This document shows, piece by piece, positions 1 through 8,715 of a DNA stretch of 64,000 nucleotides (positions are counted from its first letter, which is position 1; the number at the start of each line of letters is the position of its first letter). Made by a program: the position numbers and the translations under genes. Source of the stretch: Spirochaetales bacterium (lineage in GTDB: Bacteria > Spirochaetota > Spirochaetia > SZUA-6); NCBI GenBank assembly GCA_027021365.1, contig JALUUM010000045.1, forward strand, positions 17,113-81,112. Direction: 5' to 3'. Under the pieces are notes generated by a model that saw only the letters and a list, made by a program, of their open reading frames with translations, was not told the DNA's origin and ran no database searches.

Positions 1-1058
1 TCAGCATCGTAATCCTTATACTTGGAATACTTGCTAATACCGAGTGGTGTCGTTGCTCCACCGAGTTGTGGTGAGAATGGTTCGCCCTTCTTGTATGGCG
101 GGAAGGGGAAGAAGCCCGCATTTATCTTGGACTCAACCACATCTGTACTGTACCAGCTTCCCTGTACGAACATTGCCGATTTGCCGGCCATAAAAAGCGC
201 CAGATCGTCGGACCCACTTAAGCCGAGAAATCCTTTCACGAAGTATCCCTTCTTTACCCAGTCCTGTATTATCTTTGCCGCTTCAATATTACCCGGTTGC
301 ATGAAACTTCTGTTTGCCCGCCACCTCAGTACTATATCATCGAGATAATTCTGGGCTTCATTGATTCCCATGTCATGTGACAATACGCTTGCCTGGACGA
401 GTGCATACAGGTGGAAGAATCTGTAGTCCTTAAGTCCTGCAAGGGCAATCGGTGCTATACCGGCATTTTTCAATTTTTCACAGGTTGCATTGAACTCATC
501 TATACTGCCGGGTATCGAAAGGCCATTATTCTTGAACATATCCCTGTTGTAATACACACCTACGAGTTCGCCATCGAATGACACCCCGTATATGTGGCCG
601 GTACCGAATACGGTTCCATCCTCACTGTACCGGCGTCTGTTCCAGAGAGATGGATTTAGCAGCTTCTTTGTCCACTGATATTTCTCGGCATACGGATCGA
701 GATTAACAAGGTGCCCTCCTCTAACCAATGGACCCATCAATTGTTCACCTGCATTGACATCCATCATGTCGGGGCCTTTCTTGGCAGAAAGTGCAGGAAT
801 TATCATTGAAGTAAGGTCTTTCAAAGGTCTCACGGTTCTCTGTATCTCAACATTGGGGTGTATTTTCTTGAACTGCTCGATGGCCGCCTTTACTATAGGG
901 TCCCTAGTCTTGCCGGAATAGTCATCCCACATTTGAAGCGTTACTTTTTCTGCTTTTGCCGGTTTTTCCTGTTGTCCCGTTGCATAGACTCCGATTGTTG
1001 CAAAGATGAAGAGGACGATTAGAATGGGAATAAAATAATTCATAATGTCTCTTCGCAT
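1..1058 (-). CDS. Sugar ABC transporter substrate-binding protein, 3' end outside window
   Basis: Family 1 extracellular solute-binding protein of a carbohydrate ABC importer; 352 codons are visible and the C-terminus lies beyond the left edge. The ATG at 1058-1056 is preceded by GGAGG (complement of 1066-1070) at good spacing. A hydrophobic N-terminal segment (residues about 7-26) is followed by TGQQEK, a typical start of mature spirochaetal binding proteins. Downstream come VTLQMWDDYSG, a stretch with PDMMDVNAGEQ and YYNRDMFKNNGL, all usual in this family. It lies just downstream, in the same orientation, of a two-component pair, suggesting regulated sugar uptake. Substrate cannot be told from sequence. 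Confidence 0.9.
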   Translation of the reverse strand, partial: MRRDIMNYFIPILIVLFIFATIGVYATGQQEKPAKAEKVTLQMWDDYSGKTRDPIVKAAIEQFKKIHPNVEIQRTVRPLKDLTSMIIPALSAKKGPDMMDVNAGEQLMGPLVRGGHLVNLDPYAEKYQWTKKLLNPSLWNRRRYSEDGTVFGTGHIYGVSFDGELVGVYYNRDMFKNNGLSIPGSIDEFNATCEKLKNAGIAPIALAGLKDYRFFHLYALVQASVLSHDMGINEAQNYLDDIVLRWRANRSFMQPGNIEAAKIIQDWVKKGYFVKGFLGLSGSDDLALFMAGKSAMFVQGSWYSTDVVESKINAGFFPFPPYKKGEPFSPQLGGATTPLGISKYSKYKDYDA

Positions 1059-1119
1059 ATTTTCACCTCCTTGAGTTTTTTCTATCTTTGTCAGATACTT
1101 CGAAAAATGTGAAGTTACA

Positions 1120-1157
1120 GAAGTACCGAATTGAGTACCAATTTTTCCTGGTACTTC
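1120..1157. promoter_or_regulatory. Inverted repeat upstream of the sugar-binding protein
   Basis: Perfect 8-bp arms GAAGTACC (1120-1127) and GGTACTTC (1150-1157) lie 22 bases apart between the response regulator stop and the binding-protein start. A related half-site GAGTACC sits at 1133-1139. No T-run follows on either strand, so an operator is more likely than a terminator. The adjacent NarL-type regulator is an obvious candidate ligand, but this is inference. Confidence 0.3.
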
Positions 1158-1172
1158 AGTACTACTCAACTG

Positions 1173-1811
1173 TTACCTTTTAAATAGTTTTATTACCTGG
1201 AGTCTGTTGTGTATTCCGAGTTTTGTATAAATGTTGTATATATGGTTCTTGACTGTTTGTTCCGAAATAAAGAGTTGATTTGCAATCTCCGTGTTATTAA
1301 GGCCTTCAAGCATGAGAGATAGAATTTCTCTCTCCCTGCGGCTCAATTCTCTGAGAATTGAATATCGGTAATCACTGAAATCTTCGGGTTTTATCAACTT
1401 TATCAGTTTGGATTTGATTTCCGGAGATATGAGAACCGTGTCATTATTGGCTGCTCTTATTCCTGCAATTAACTCTTCCGGCGGGATATCTTTCAATAGA
1501 TATCCCACCGCGCCGTTTTTCAACGCATCATACACATAATCGTCATCGTCGAATGTTGTGAGAATGATAATTTTTATATGCGGGTACAATTCGTTCACAA
1601 TTTTTGTGGTTTTTACACCATCCAATGAAGGCATCCTTATATCCAGGAGGATGATGTTTACCTCTGTGGTTTCAAGAATCTGCAGGGCTTCTCTGCCGTT
1701 GTATGCAATTCCTACTACCTCTATATCTTTCGTATTGGCTTCCAGAACTATTTTCAGGCTCTTTACGAATAAAACCTGGTCATCTACCAGCAATACCTTG
1801 ATTTTTTCCAT
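1173..1811 (-). CDS. NarL/LuxR-type response regulator
   Basis: A 212-residue two-component regulator. The receiver domain (about 1-125) has the acidic pair D10-D11, the phosphoacceptor D57 in LLDIRMP, and the conserved lysine in LLKDIPPEE. A LuxR-type helix-turn-helix occupies about 150-210 (LSRREREILSLMLEGLNNTE, then a recognition helix around EQTVKNHIY). The start codon lies inside the upstream histidine kinase gene (32-base overlap) behind a purine-rich GAGGTGGAAG, so the two are translationally coupled. It probably receives phosphate from that kinase and acts on nearby promoters, perhaps that of the sugar-binding protein at 1-1058. Confidence 0.93.
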   Translation of the reverse strand: MEKIKVLLVDDQVLFVKSLKIVLEANTKDIEVVGIAYNGREALQILETTEVNIILLDIRMPSLDGVKTTKIVNELYPHIKIIILTTFDDDDYVYDALKNGAVGYLLKDIPPEELIAGIRAANNDTVLISPEIKSKLIKLIKPEDFSDYRYSILRELSRREREILSLMLEGLNNTEIANQLFISEQTVKNHIYNIYTKLGIHNRLQVIKLFKR

Positions 1812-3135
1812 TTTCTTCCACCTCTGTCAGTATTTTGCTTTCTGTTTCGCTGTTTCTGTATGGAAACCAGACATCGAGCTCGAATCCGGTTTGTATATTG
1901 TATGCGGATATCTTACCTCCAATACTGGCAATTCTTTCTGTCATTCCCAACAATCCCATTCCTTTCTTTATCTTTGAACTTCCTATTCCATTGTCACGAA
2001 TATGCACATATATTCCCGAATCATCCCTAAAGAAGTACAGCCAGATTTTTGTTGCTTTACCATGCCTGAATGCATTAGTCATGCCTTCCTGTACCAGCCT
2101 GTATACGATGGAATCGTAGGGCTCTCCGAGTATCCACGGAAGGTTGCCGAGGTCGATATCAATCTCTACATTGGTAGCTTGTTGAAATGTTTTTACAATT
2201 TTTTTTATTGCATGCATACCCTTCAATTCCCGTTCCCTCTCATTTCTAAGGAGGTAGAGCACCTTTCTTATCTCTTTCAAGCCTTCCTGAGTCTGCTTTT
2301 TGGCATCCACTATCAGTCCTTCGATATTGTTGATCTTGCAGGGTTCGTTTCTGATTAACGATAGCATGGCTTCCATCATCATCATTATATTGGTTAACGT
2401 GTAGCCTATGGTGTCGTGTATCTCGCTGGCTACCCTTTTTCTTTCACTGATCTTGGATGTTTTTTCTTTTTCCTTTGCATACTCCTGAAATCCGATGTTG
2501 GCGTTCATCAACTGTTTTACAGCTTCGTCGAGTCTCTTGACTTGCGATTTCTCTTGTATCAGAAAGACATAGAGATTCTTCATTAGAAAGGATAGGAGCA
2601 GGATTATAAGTGAATAGAATGCAAAGGAGAGCAGACCTGCCATTGTTGGGGAGGGAAGAACCTTCCCCCATGCCGTTATTGGCTTTTGCAGGGTAACATC
2701 GATTGCGATGAAGAGGAGACTGATGACAAGGTTGTAGGGGAAATCCGTTGTTAGAACCGTTTCTATTATGAAGATGGTGATTAAAGTGAACTCCACTCCC
2801 AGATAATCTTCCAACGGATAACCGGCTATTGCTATTATTACCGCATGAAAGGCGATAAAGAACATTACATGACGGGATTTTTCAATGGAAATGACAAAGG
2901 TGATGAGTAAAGAAATAACGATAAGGATGAAGAATTGATCATGGAATTTTGATCCTACTTTCAAAAGCTGATAGTTGAGGAGGAATTGGACTACAGCCAC
3001 TCCGTGGCAGGCAATAGAAAAGATGAGGAAAAATATCCTTACACGGGAAGATTTTGCCTCATCTTCTTGATGATCGGGCAAGGTAATGCTCCAAGCTGGT
3101 TTGGAACGCTCGTTGTTATTATAGAAATAAAACAC
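1780..3135 (-). CDS. Membrane sensor histidine kinase (HisKA_3/NarX family)
   Basis: A 451-residue kinase with a GTG start at 3135. Residues about 33-195 contain five or six hydrophobic helices and no obvious periplasmic sensor domain, so sensing may be membrane-embedded. A short coiled segment leads to the HisKA_3 motif ASEIHDTIGY with H240 as phosphoacceptor. The ATPase domain follows, with N-box VQEGMTNAFRHG, DNGIG and GMGLLGMTERI. It overlaps the response regulator gene downstream and is divergent from the MFS gene at 3209. There is no convincing Shine-Dalgarno before the GTG, so the exact start is uncertain. Confidence 0.9.
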   Translation of the reverse strand: MFYFYNNNERSKPAWSITLPDHQEDEAKSSRVRIFFLIFSIACHGVAVVQFLLNYQLLKVGSKFHDQFFILIVISLLITFVISIEKSRHVMFFIAFHAVIIAIAGYPLEDYLGVEFTLITIFIIETVLTTDFPYNLVISLLFIAIDVTLQKPITAWGKVLPSPTMAGLLSFAFYSLIILLLSFLMKNLYVFLIQEKSQVKRLDEAVKQLMNANIGFQEYAKEKEKTSKISERKRVASEIHDTIGYTLTNIMMMMEAMLSLIRNEPCKINNIEGLIVDAKKQTQEGLKEIRKVLYLLRNERERELKGMHAIKKIVKTFQQATNVEIDIDLGNLPWILGEPYDSIVYRLVQEGMTNAFRHGKATKIWLYFFRDDSGIYVHIRDNGIGSSKIKKGMGLLGMTERIASIGGKISAYNIQTGFELDVWFPYRNSETESKILTEVEENGKNQGIAGR

Positions 3136-3208
3136 TCATTATTCAAGGTAAAGACAACTTTACACATATCTGTAAATCATTATAGAATCGGCTCATTGCT
3201 CAGGTTAC

Positions 3209-4507
3209 TTGGTACCCCGGAGGAATAAGCTGAAACAGAAAGAATCTCGACTCGATAGATACTTTATCCGAAATACCATAGGTATTTCATCCGTTGAAAT
3301 ATTATGGGGTCTTGGGCTTCCTGTTGTAGTAGAATCTGCATTCCTGCAGCTTTTCTTAAGGAAACTGGGAGCGGAAAGTTTACTGATCGGCTTGATTCCC
3401 ACTCTGCTCTATGTGGGGTCTTCTGTTTTTTCCATCTTTTCAGGTTTTTTGACAGCACATCTAAAAAAGAAACGCCCTGCAGTTATCGTGCTTCACATCT
3501 TTGCCTCCCTTCCCATGTTGCTGTTTGGTATTGTAATAAGGTTTACAGGTTTTGGTACTGCTACATTAAGACTTTTCTTTTCGGCATATGCAATCTTTTC
3601 GATTGGTGTGGGATTGATACTTCCGACCTGGCAGAATTATCTTGTAAAAATATTCACAGAAAAAAGTGTAATTTCTGCACATTCCTTCATGTGGATATTT
3701 CAGAGCCTTGGCAAATTCTTAAGTGGCTTCATCATTATCAGGATAATTTTGAAGTATTCTTTTTCCTCAGAAGGGGTGAGCATCGTCTTTTCACTTGTTG
3801 GTATTCTTTTTATAGCCGGAAGCCTGATGTTTTTTATAACAAGAGAAGTTGACACGGACAGGGAACCGGATGAACCGGGGGAGGCTGCTTCCGGGCTTGG
3901 GTTATTGATCGGGGATTTAAGGGCGGCATTCCACAACAGAGATTTCTTATTCTTTCTTGCAAGTGATCTGGAACAGTTTGCCATCATAAGCATCCTATCT
4001 TTCTATGCCAACTATGCCACAGAGTACTGTGGTGTAAAGCCATATCTGGCGGCAGGTCTGTTCGTTGTGTTAAATTACTCCGGCTCGATTGTTATTAATA
4101 TTCTCTTTGGCTGGATAGACATCCTAAACCTCAAATACAAGTATCTTGTAGCAAAAGTATTGTCACTTTTTACCGTTGTTCTGCTTTACTACTCTCATGA
4201 TCTCTGGACATTCATAACTGTCAGTTTTCTGATGGGCATTTCCCGAGGAACCCGGAGCCTTATTTATGCTCCCTCCGTAAAGAAACTCACCGGAAGGGAA
4301 GATTCTACCAACTTCTTTGCAATTGCCATGATTCTTGTTATGCCAATTGGAGCCGGTCTCCCCCTTCTTTCAGGTGCATTTCTGGATCGCTTTGCCAATC
4401 TCGGCGGTGAATCTTATCGTCTTATGTTTCTTTCTATGGGAATACTTGTTGTTCTTGGAATTTTCTTTTTATTGAAGGTGCGTTTCAGGAATCATGAAAT
4501 GCCTTGA
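3209..4507 (+). CDS. MFS transporter
   Basis: A 432-residue protein with about 12 hydrophobic helices, the layout of a major facilitator. The first in-frame start is TTG at 3209. A good GGAGG (3219-3223) lies six bases before an in-frame CTG (3230), so initiation may be at a rare codon; no ATG occurs before the second helix. A cytoplasmic loop with charged residues (about 210-230) separates the two halves. The gene is divergent from the sensor kinase and followed by a HAD phosphatase on the same strand. Substrate unknown. Confidence 0.8.
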   Translation: MVPRRNKLKQKESRLDRYFIRNTIGISSVEILWGLGLPVVVESAFLQLFLRKLGAESLLIGLIPTLLYVGSSVFSIFSGFLTAHLKKKRPAVIVLHIFASLPMLLFGIVIRFTGFGTATLRLFFSAYAIFSIGVGLILPTWQNYLVKIFTEKSVISAHSFMWIFQSLGKFLSGFIIIRIILKYSFSSEGVSIVFSLVGILFIAGSLMFFITREVDTDREPDEPGEAASGLGLLIGDLRAAFHNRDFLFFLASDLEQFAIISILSFYANYATEYCGVKPYLAAGLFVVLNYSGSIVINILFGWIDILNLKYKYLVAKVLSLFTVVLLYYSHDLWTFITVSFLMGISRGTRSLIYAPSVKKLTGREDSTNFFAIAMILVMPIGAGLPLLSGAFLDRFANLGGESYRLMFLSMGILVVLGIFFLLKVRFRNHEMP

Positions 4508-4581
4508 AATTGGTGATAAAGAAAATTATAGTCCTTAATGGAGTCCATAAAAGTAGTTCATAAAATCAAGAGGATACGGCT

Positions 4582-5337
4582 ATGTATAGGAATATCGAGG
4601 CGATACTTTTCGACATGGGAGGAACGTTGAAGAAACCCTTCAAGAAAACAGAGGACAGGAGAAGACTCCGGATGGGTGTAAGATCGATTCTTTCCGCTGT
4701 CGATGCAGAAAGTACCGATGATGAAGATATCTCCAGATACACGGAACTCCTTCTAAAACGATACTATAATTACAGGAAATGGGCGGCTGATACGTTGAAA
4801 GAGCTAAAGGAAGAGGAAATCTGGACAAGATGGATGCTTCCCGAATTCGACAAAGAAGTGGTGCAAGGAAGAGCAATAGAGCTTAATGATATATTCAAGG
4901 AAATGATCGGGGAGAGTACCCTTCGCGAAGAAGCTGGTCTGGTAGTAAAGGAGCTCCATAGAAGGGGATACCGCCTGGGGATCGTAAGCAATACCTTCAG
5001 CAGCACGGGAACACCGAAACTGCTTAAAGAACTTCAGTTGGACAGATACTTCGATGTGGTAATGCTTTCCTCTACACATGGACTACGGAAACCTCATCCC
5101 GGAATGATAACGGATGCTCTTGAATCCTTGAAGGTAAAACCAGAGCACTGTGCCTTTGTTGGGGACAAGGTGGACAGAGACATGCTTGCAGCCAGTAAGG
5201 CCGGTCTTGCCCTCTCCGTATTGATTTTGAATCCCGGTAAAGAAGTAGCCGAAAACAGGAGCTTCGAAGAACTTCCCGATATCAGGCCTGATTTTATAAT
5301 AAAGGATCTACGGGAACTTCTGGAAATATTCCTGTGA
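4582..5337 (+). CDS. HAD-superfamily hydrolase
   Basis: A 251-residue haloacid-dehalogenase-like phosphatase. Motif I is ILFDMGGTL near the N-terminus (the usual second Asp is Gly, a common variant), motif II is VSNT (about residue 137), motif III is a lysine in LRKPHPGM, and motif IV is FVGDKVDRDM. An alpha-helical cap lies between motifs I and II. The ATG is preceded by AAGAGGA. It follows the MFS gene by 74 bases and may be co-transcribed. Substrate unknown; sugar-phosphate phosphatase activity would fit the setting but is inference. Confidence 0.88.
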   Translation: MYRNIEAILFDMGGTLKKPFKKTEDRRRLRMGVRSILSAVDAESTDDEDISRYTELLLKRYYNYRKWAADTLKELKEEEIWTRWMLPEFDKEVVQGRAIELNDIFKEMIGESTLREEAGLVVKELHRRGYRLGIVSNTFSSTGTPKLLKELQLDRYFDVVMLSSTHGLRKPHPGMITDALESLKVKPEHCAFVGDKVDRDMLAASKAGLALSVLILNPGKEVAENRSFEELPDIRPDFIIKDLRELLEIFL

Positions 5338-5372
5338 CAATATGAAACCGATTACCGGGAGAAGGCTTGAGT

Positions 5373-6215
5373 TCAGGCCTTCAGTCCGGTGATTGATATA
5401 CCCTCCAGGAACTGCTTCTGTACAAAGAAAAACAGGATAATAATCGGTACCGTTGCCAGGGTGGAAGCAGCGGTAAGAGCATTCCACTCTATCATCCAGG
5501 AATCCTGCAGTGCCTTAAGGCCTATCTGAATTACCCTCATTTCATCCTTGTTTGTAACGATGAGTGGCCAGAGAAAGCTGTTCCAGGAGGCAAGAAAGGC
5601 ATAGAGCCCAACGGTAAGGAGTGCCGGTTTTGAGAGTGGGTAGATTATGCTGAAGAGGTATTTCAACTTTCCTGCTCCGTCTATCTCCGCCGCATCGTCC
5701 AGATCCCTGGGGATTCCCATAAAGAACTGCCTTAACAGAAAGATGGAGAAAGCTCCCACAACAAAGGGGATAATAAGAGCCCAGTAGGTATCGAGCCAGT
5801 GTAACCCGCTTACAATGATATAATTGGGAATGACTATAACTTCAAAGGGAATCATCATCGTCCCAAGAAAAATGTAGAAGATGGTATCCTTGCCCTTGAA
5901 TGGTATCTTTGCAAAGGCAAATGCCGCTATCGAGGAAAGAATAATCTTACTAATGGCTATTGAAACGGAAACGATTATTGAATTTAAAAAATAGCGGGCA
6001 AATGGTACCAGTGTCCAGATGTAGATGTAACCACCCAAATTTATCCTCGAAGGGAATACCGTTGGCGGGAAGGCAAGAACTTCGTCCTTCATTTTGAATG
6101 ATGCACTTATCATCCAGAAGAAGGGGAGGTTTATCAGGAGGACGAAGATGAGCAGAAAGATTTCGATTATAAATATATATATCTTCTGTTTTCTGTTTGA
6201 ACGTGATATCAGCAT
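5373..6215 (-). CDS. Sugar ABC transporter permease (MalG/UgpE type)
   Basis: Inner-membrane permease of a CUT1-family carbohydrate importer, 280 residues from the chosen ATG at 6215. That ATG has AAGGAG nine bases upstream; an in-frame TTG at 6257 would overlap the previous gene and lacks a good site. Six hydrophobic helices are visible, and the EAA loop that docks on the ATPase reads DDAAEIDGAGKLKYLFSIIY. It is the last gene of the operon binding protein - permease - permease. No ATPase gene is nearby, as is common for CUT1 systems that share one ATPase encoded elsewhere. Confidence 0.92.
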   Translation of the reverse strand: MLISRSNRKQKIYIFIIEIFLLIFVLLINLPFFWMISASFKMKDEVLAFPPTVFPSRINLGGYIYIWTLVPFARYFLNSIIVSVSIAISKIILSSIAAFAFAKIPFKGKDTIFYIFLGTMMIPFEVIVIPNYIIVSGLHWLDTYWALIIPFVVGAFSIFLLRQFFMGIPRDLDDAAEIDGAGKLKYLFSIIYPLSKPALLTVGLYAFLASWNSFLWPLIVTNKDEMRVIQIGLKALQDSWMIEWNALTAASTLATVPIIILFFFVQKQFLEGISITGLKA

Positions 6216-6228
6216 TCCTTGACTCTCC

Positions 6229-7107
6229 TTATTGATAGTGTACTCGTTTTTCGCCAAACCTGAATTGGAGAAGTGTGAAGATAAATATTATGGCAAAGAG
6301 CACGTAAGCAACTGCCGAGGCATAACCCATCTTGTGATAGACGAAGGCATTGCGATAAAGGTAATACGGTATTGCATCGGTTCCGCCTGCAGGGCCTCCC
6401 TCTGTCATTACCACGATGGAGGTAAATACCTTGAGTGAAGCAATTATCTGCATAACAGTAACGAAAAATGTAACAGGCGAAAGCAGGGGAATCGTTATCT
6501 TTCTTATTACCTGCGAGGTATTTGCCCCGTCTATCTTGGCTGCTTCATAATAGACAGATGGAATTCCCTGGAGTCCTGCCAGCAGAATTATTGTATTGTA
6601 ACCGACACGTTTCCATATACCTACCAGTATCAGGGCAAATAGTGCCTGGTTCGGATCGTTCAGCCATTTCATCTTTGGAAGCCCGATGGAGGCAAGTACA
6701 AAGTTGATAAGGCCGAAGTTGGGTTCGAACAGGTACTGAAAAACGATTGCCGCTGCTGCCATGGAGGTAATAACCGGAAGGTAGATCATTATCCTGAAGA
6801 AAGAAAGACCGTGAATCTGCTGGTTCATGAGAATGGCAAGGATGATTGCCATGATTACGGTTGTGGGTACCGTCCCGAGAACGTATATGATTGACACCCT
6901 CAGTGAATTGAGAAATGAGTCGGAGTGAAACATTTTTATGTAGTTTTTAAAACCAACGAATCTCATTGGGCTTAAAAGGTTCCACTTGTGGAAACTTATT
7001 ACGAGAGCTACTATCATAGGTGCGAAAATGAAAACCGAAAATACGATAATCGGCGGACTTATGAACAGCCAGCCCATCAGGTTGTTTCTTCTTTCCCTCA
7101 AACCCAT
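6229..7107 (-). CDS. Sugar ABC transporter permease (MalF/UgpA type)
   Basis: A 292-residue first permease of the importer, with six hydrophobic helices and the EAA loop YEAAKIDGANTSQVIRKITI. The ATG follows CAGGAGAG. Its stop is 13 bases before the chosen start of the second permease, and the stop region carries that gene's ribosome-binding site. A strong hairpin (7131-7155) separates it from the binding protein gene upstream. Confidence 0.92.
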   Translation of the reverse strand: MGLRERRNNLMGWLFISPPIIVFSVFIFAPMIVALVISFHKWNLLSPMRFVGFKNYIKMFHSDSFLNSLRVSIIYVLGTVPTTVIMAIILAILMNQQIHGLSFFRIMIYLPVITSMAAAAIVFQYLFEPNFGLINFVLASIGLPKMKWLNDPNQALFALILVGIWKRVGYNTIILLAGLQGIPSVYYEAAKIDGANTSQVIRKITIPLLSPVTFFVTVMQIIASLKVFTSIVVMTEGGPAGGTDAIPYYLYRNAFVYHKMGYASAVAYVLFAIIFIFTLLQFRFGEKRVHYQ

Positions 7108-7130
7108 CTATCTCTCCTGTGTCAAAGAAA

Positions 7131-7155
7131 GCCAGGGAGGTATCACCTCCCTGGC
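7131..7155 (-). terminator. Intra-operon hairpin, probable attenuator or mRNA stabiliser
   Basis: Arms GCCAGGGAGGT (7131-7141) and ACCTCCCTGGC (7145-7155) form a perfect 11-bp stem with a 3-base loop. On the minus strand the stem is followed by TTTCTTT, a weak T-rich tail. It lies between the binding protein and its permeases, the place where maltose-type operons keep a hairpin that lowers downstream expression and protects the upstream message. Confidence 0.7.
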
Positions 7156-7183
7156 ATGATCTGTGTTTGTTCAGAGTTTTTTA

Positions 7184-8461
7184 CTATTCGAGTAATTCCT
7201 GAGCCTTCTTTGCGGTTTCGTCCAGGATATTAACGTCTGCACCCTGAACTATGATCTTTGTCATGTCGTCACGAATCATTCTCTCGATCTCAGGCCATGC
7301 GGCTACCCGAGGTCTCGGAAAAGCATAGGGAAGCTGTTCGTAAGTGACCTTGTATCTCGGATCCTTCTTGAAGATATCCTGAATCTCGGGTGAATTGTAT
7401 GCACTCTTCCTCGAGACCATGTATCCCGTATTTACCGACCAGTATATCTGGTTTTCCTTTGAGGTGAGGTATCTTAAGAATTCCCATGCGGCTCTCTGCT
7501 GTTCCGGTGTAGTCTTTTTAAGCATGTAGATGTTACCACCACCAAGTGAAACTGCCTTGACCTTTCCAAGTGTAAAAGGTGCAACTCCCCAGTCATACTT
7601 AACGTGATCTTTGAACCATTGGATAGATCCTGTGGAACGCATCACCATACCAATCTGTGCGGCAGCATCCATTGCCGAACCTTCGCCGCCTCCCTGGTAG
7701 ACAGCAACCTTTTCATCGACCATCTTCTTCCAGAAGAGAATGGCATCCTTTATTTCCTTGGAATTAAAGAGAACCTTTGTGTTGTCATCGTTGAAGAGTC
7801 TTCCCCCGAACTGTCTGAAGAGAGAGTGAATTATCCATCCGCTGTTATAGACCCTGATACCATAGATTGGCTTTGCCGGGTTGCTCTGGTCAGCGATCTT
7901 CTTGGAATACTCATAAGCCTGTTCCCACGTTGTGGGATACTTGTCCGGGTTAAGCCCCTTGGCCCTGAAGAGGTCCCTGTTTATGTAGAGTACGGGGGTA
8001 CTTACATTTATAGGCAGCCCGTAAAGTTTTCCCGAATAGGTGGCTCCCTGAAGGATTTCAGGCATGAAATCCTTGATATCAAATGATTTGTCAGCCTTTA
8101 TGAAGTTCTCCAAGGGTACCAGTGCATCATTGGCAACGAAGGCGCCCACGAGTGACTGTTCGAGCTGGGATAGTACAGGCGGATTACCTCCGATGTAGGC
8201 TGCAAGAAGTTTCTGCTGCGTTGTTGCATAACCACCCTGGTAAACACCCTTTACCGTTATAAGAGTCTGGCTTGCATTGAAATCTTTTATGATTTTTTCA
8301 AGCGGTGCCGAGTATTTTGCCCCCAGCGAGTACCATATCTCGATGGTTACGGGCTCGGTAAGTTCCTTGAGCTGTGTCTGTTTCTCCTGCTTACCCCCTG
8401 CCCAGAGAGCAAGACTGCTGACAAGCATCAGGGCGATAAGACTGGCAATGATTCTTTTCAT
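7184..8461 (-). CDS. Sugar ABC transporter substrate-binding protein
   Basis: A 425-residue family 1 solute-binding protein. Signal peptide residues 1 to about 21, then AGGKQEKQ, the usual mature start in spirochaetes. Family features include VTIEIWYSLG, LYGLPINVSTPVLYINRDLF and a C-terminal AAWEFLRYLTSKENQ. The ATG follows GGGAGG, and a strong promoter lies upstream (8496-8524). It heads the operon with the permeases at 6229 and 5373. It is not closely similar to the partial binding protein at 1-1058, so this stretch holds two distinct sugar uptake systems. Confidence 0.93.
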   Translation of the reverse strand: MKRIIASLIALMLVSSLALWAGGKQEKQTQLKELTEPVTIEIWYSLGAKYSAPLEKIIKDFNASQTLITVKGVYQGGYATTQQKLLAAYIGGNPPVLSQLEQSLVGAFVANDALVPLENFIKADKSFDIKDFMPEILQGATYSGKLYGLPINVSTPVLYINRDLFRAKGLNPDKYPTTWEQAYEYSKKIADQSNPAKPIYGIRVYNSGWIIHSLFRQFGGRLFNDDNTKVLFNSKEIKDAILFWKKMVDEKVAVYQGGGEGSAMDAAAQIGMVMRSTGSIQWFKDHVKYDWGVAPFTLGKVKAVSLGGGNIYMLKKTTPEQQRAAWEFLRYLTSKENQIYWSVNTGYMVSRKSAYNSPEIQDIFKKDPRYKVTYEQLPYAFPRPRVAAWPEIERMIRDDMTKIIVQGADVNILDETAKKAQELLE

Positions 8462-8495
8462 GGTTCCTCCCTTTAAAATTTTATTTGTTCAAAAA

Positions 8496-8524
8496 ATTAT
8501 ACAATAGAATTGCCCGATTGTCAA
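8496..8524 (-). promoter_or_regulatory. Sigma70 promoter for the sugar ABC operon
   Basis: On the minus strand TTGACA (8524-8519) and TATAAT (8501-8496) are both exact consensus, with a 17-base spacer. About 30 bases of leader remain before the binding-protein ATG at 8461. Confidence 0.8.
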
Positions 8525-8597
8525 AAATCAGGGAGACTATTTTCAAAGACATATGAACAAAAAGTGCAAGAAAATTACTAAAAAATGCTAAAAAATA

Positions 8598-8626
8598 TTG
8601 ACACTATGTATAGATATTCATAAAAT
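8598..8626 (+). promoter_or_regulatory. Sigma70 promoter for the gene at 8716
   Basis: TTGACA (8598-8603), 17-base spacer, TAAAAT (8621-8626). It points away from the sugar operon and would give a leader of roughly 80 bases before the ATG at 8716. Confidence 0.65.
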
Positions 8627-8715
8627 AAAATCACTTAGAGATATATTCACCTGTTTAAGCTCCGGTTTTTTTGCTCGCCTCGAAAGATTGTTAGAATCGT
8701 AAAAGGGAAAGAAAA

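Noticed and set aside
22..348. 108-codon frame on the plus strand
   Set aside because: It is the antisense of the sugar-binding protein, whose family motifs and ribosome-binding site are clear on the minus strand.
5340..5400. Hairpin AAGGC/GCCTT with ACCGG/CCGGT near the HAD and permease 3' ends
   Set aside because: It overlaps the permease coding end and has no T-run on either strand; too weak to call a terminator.
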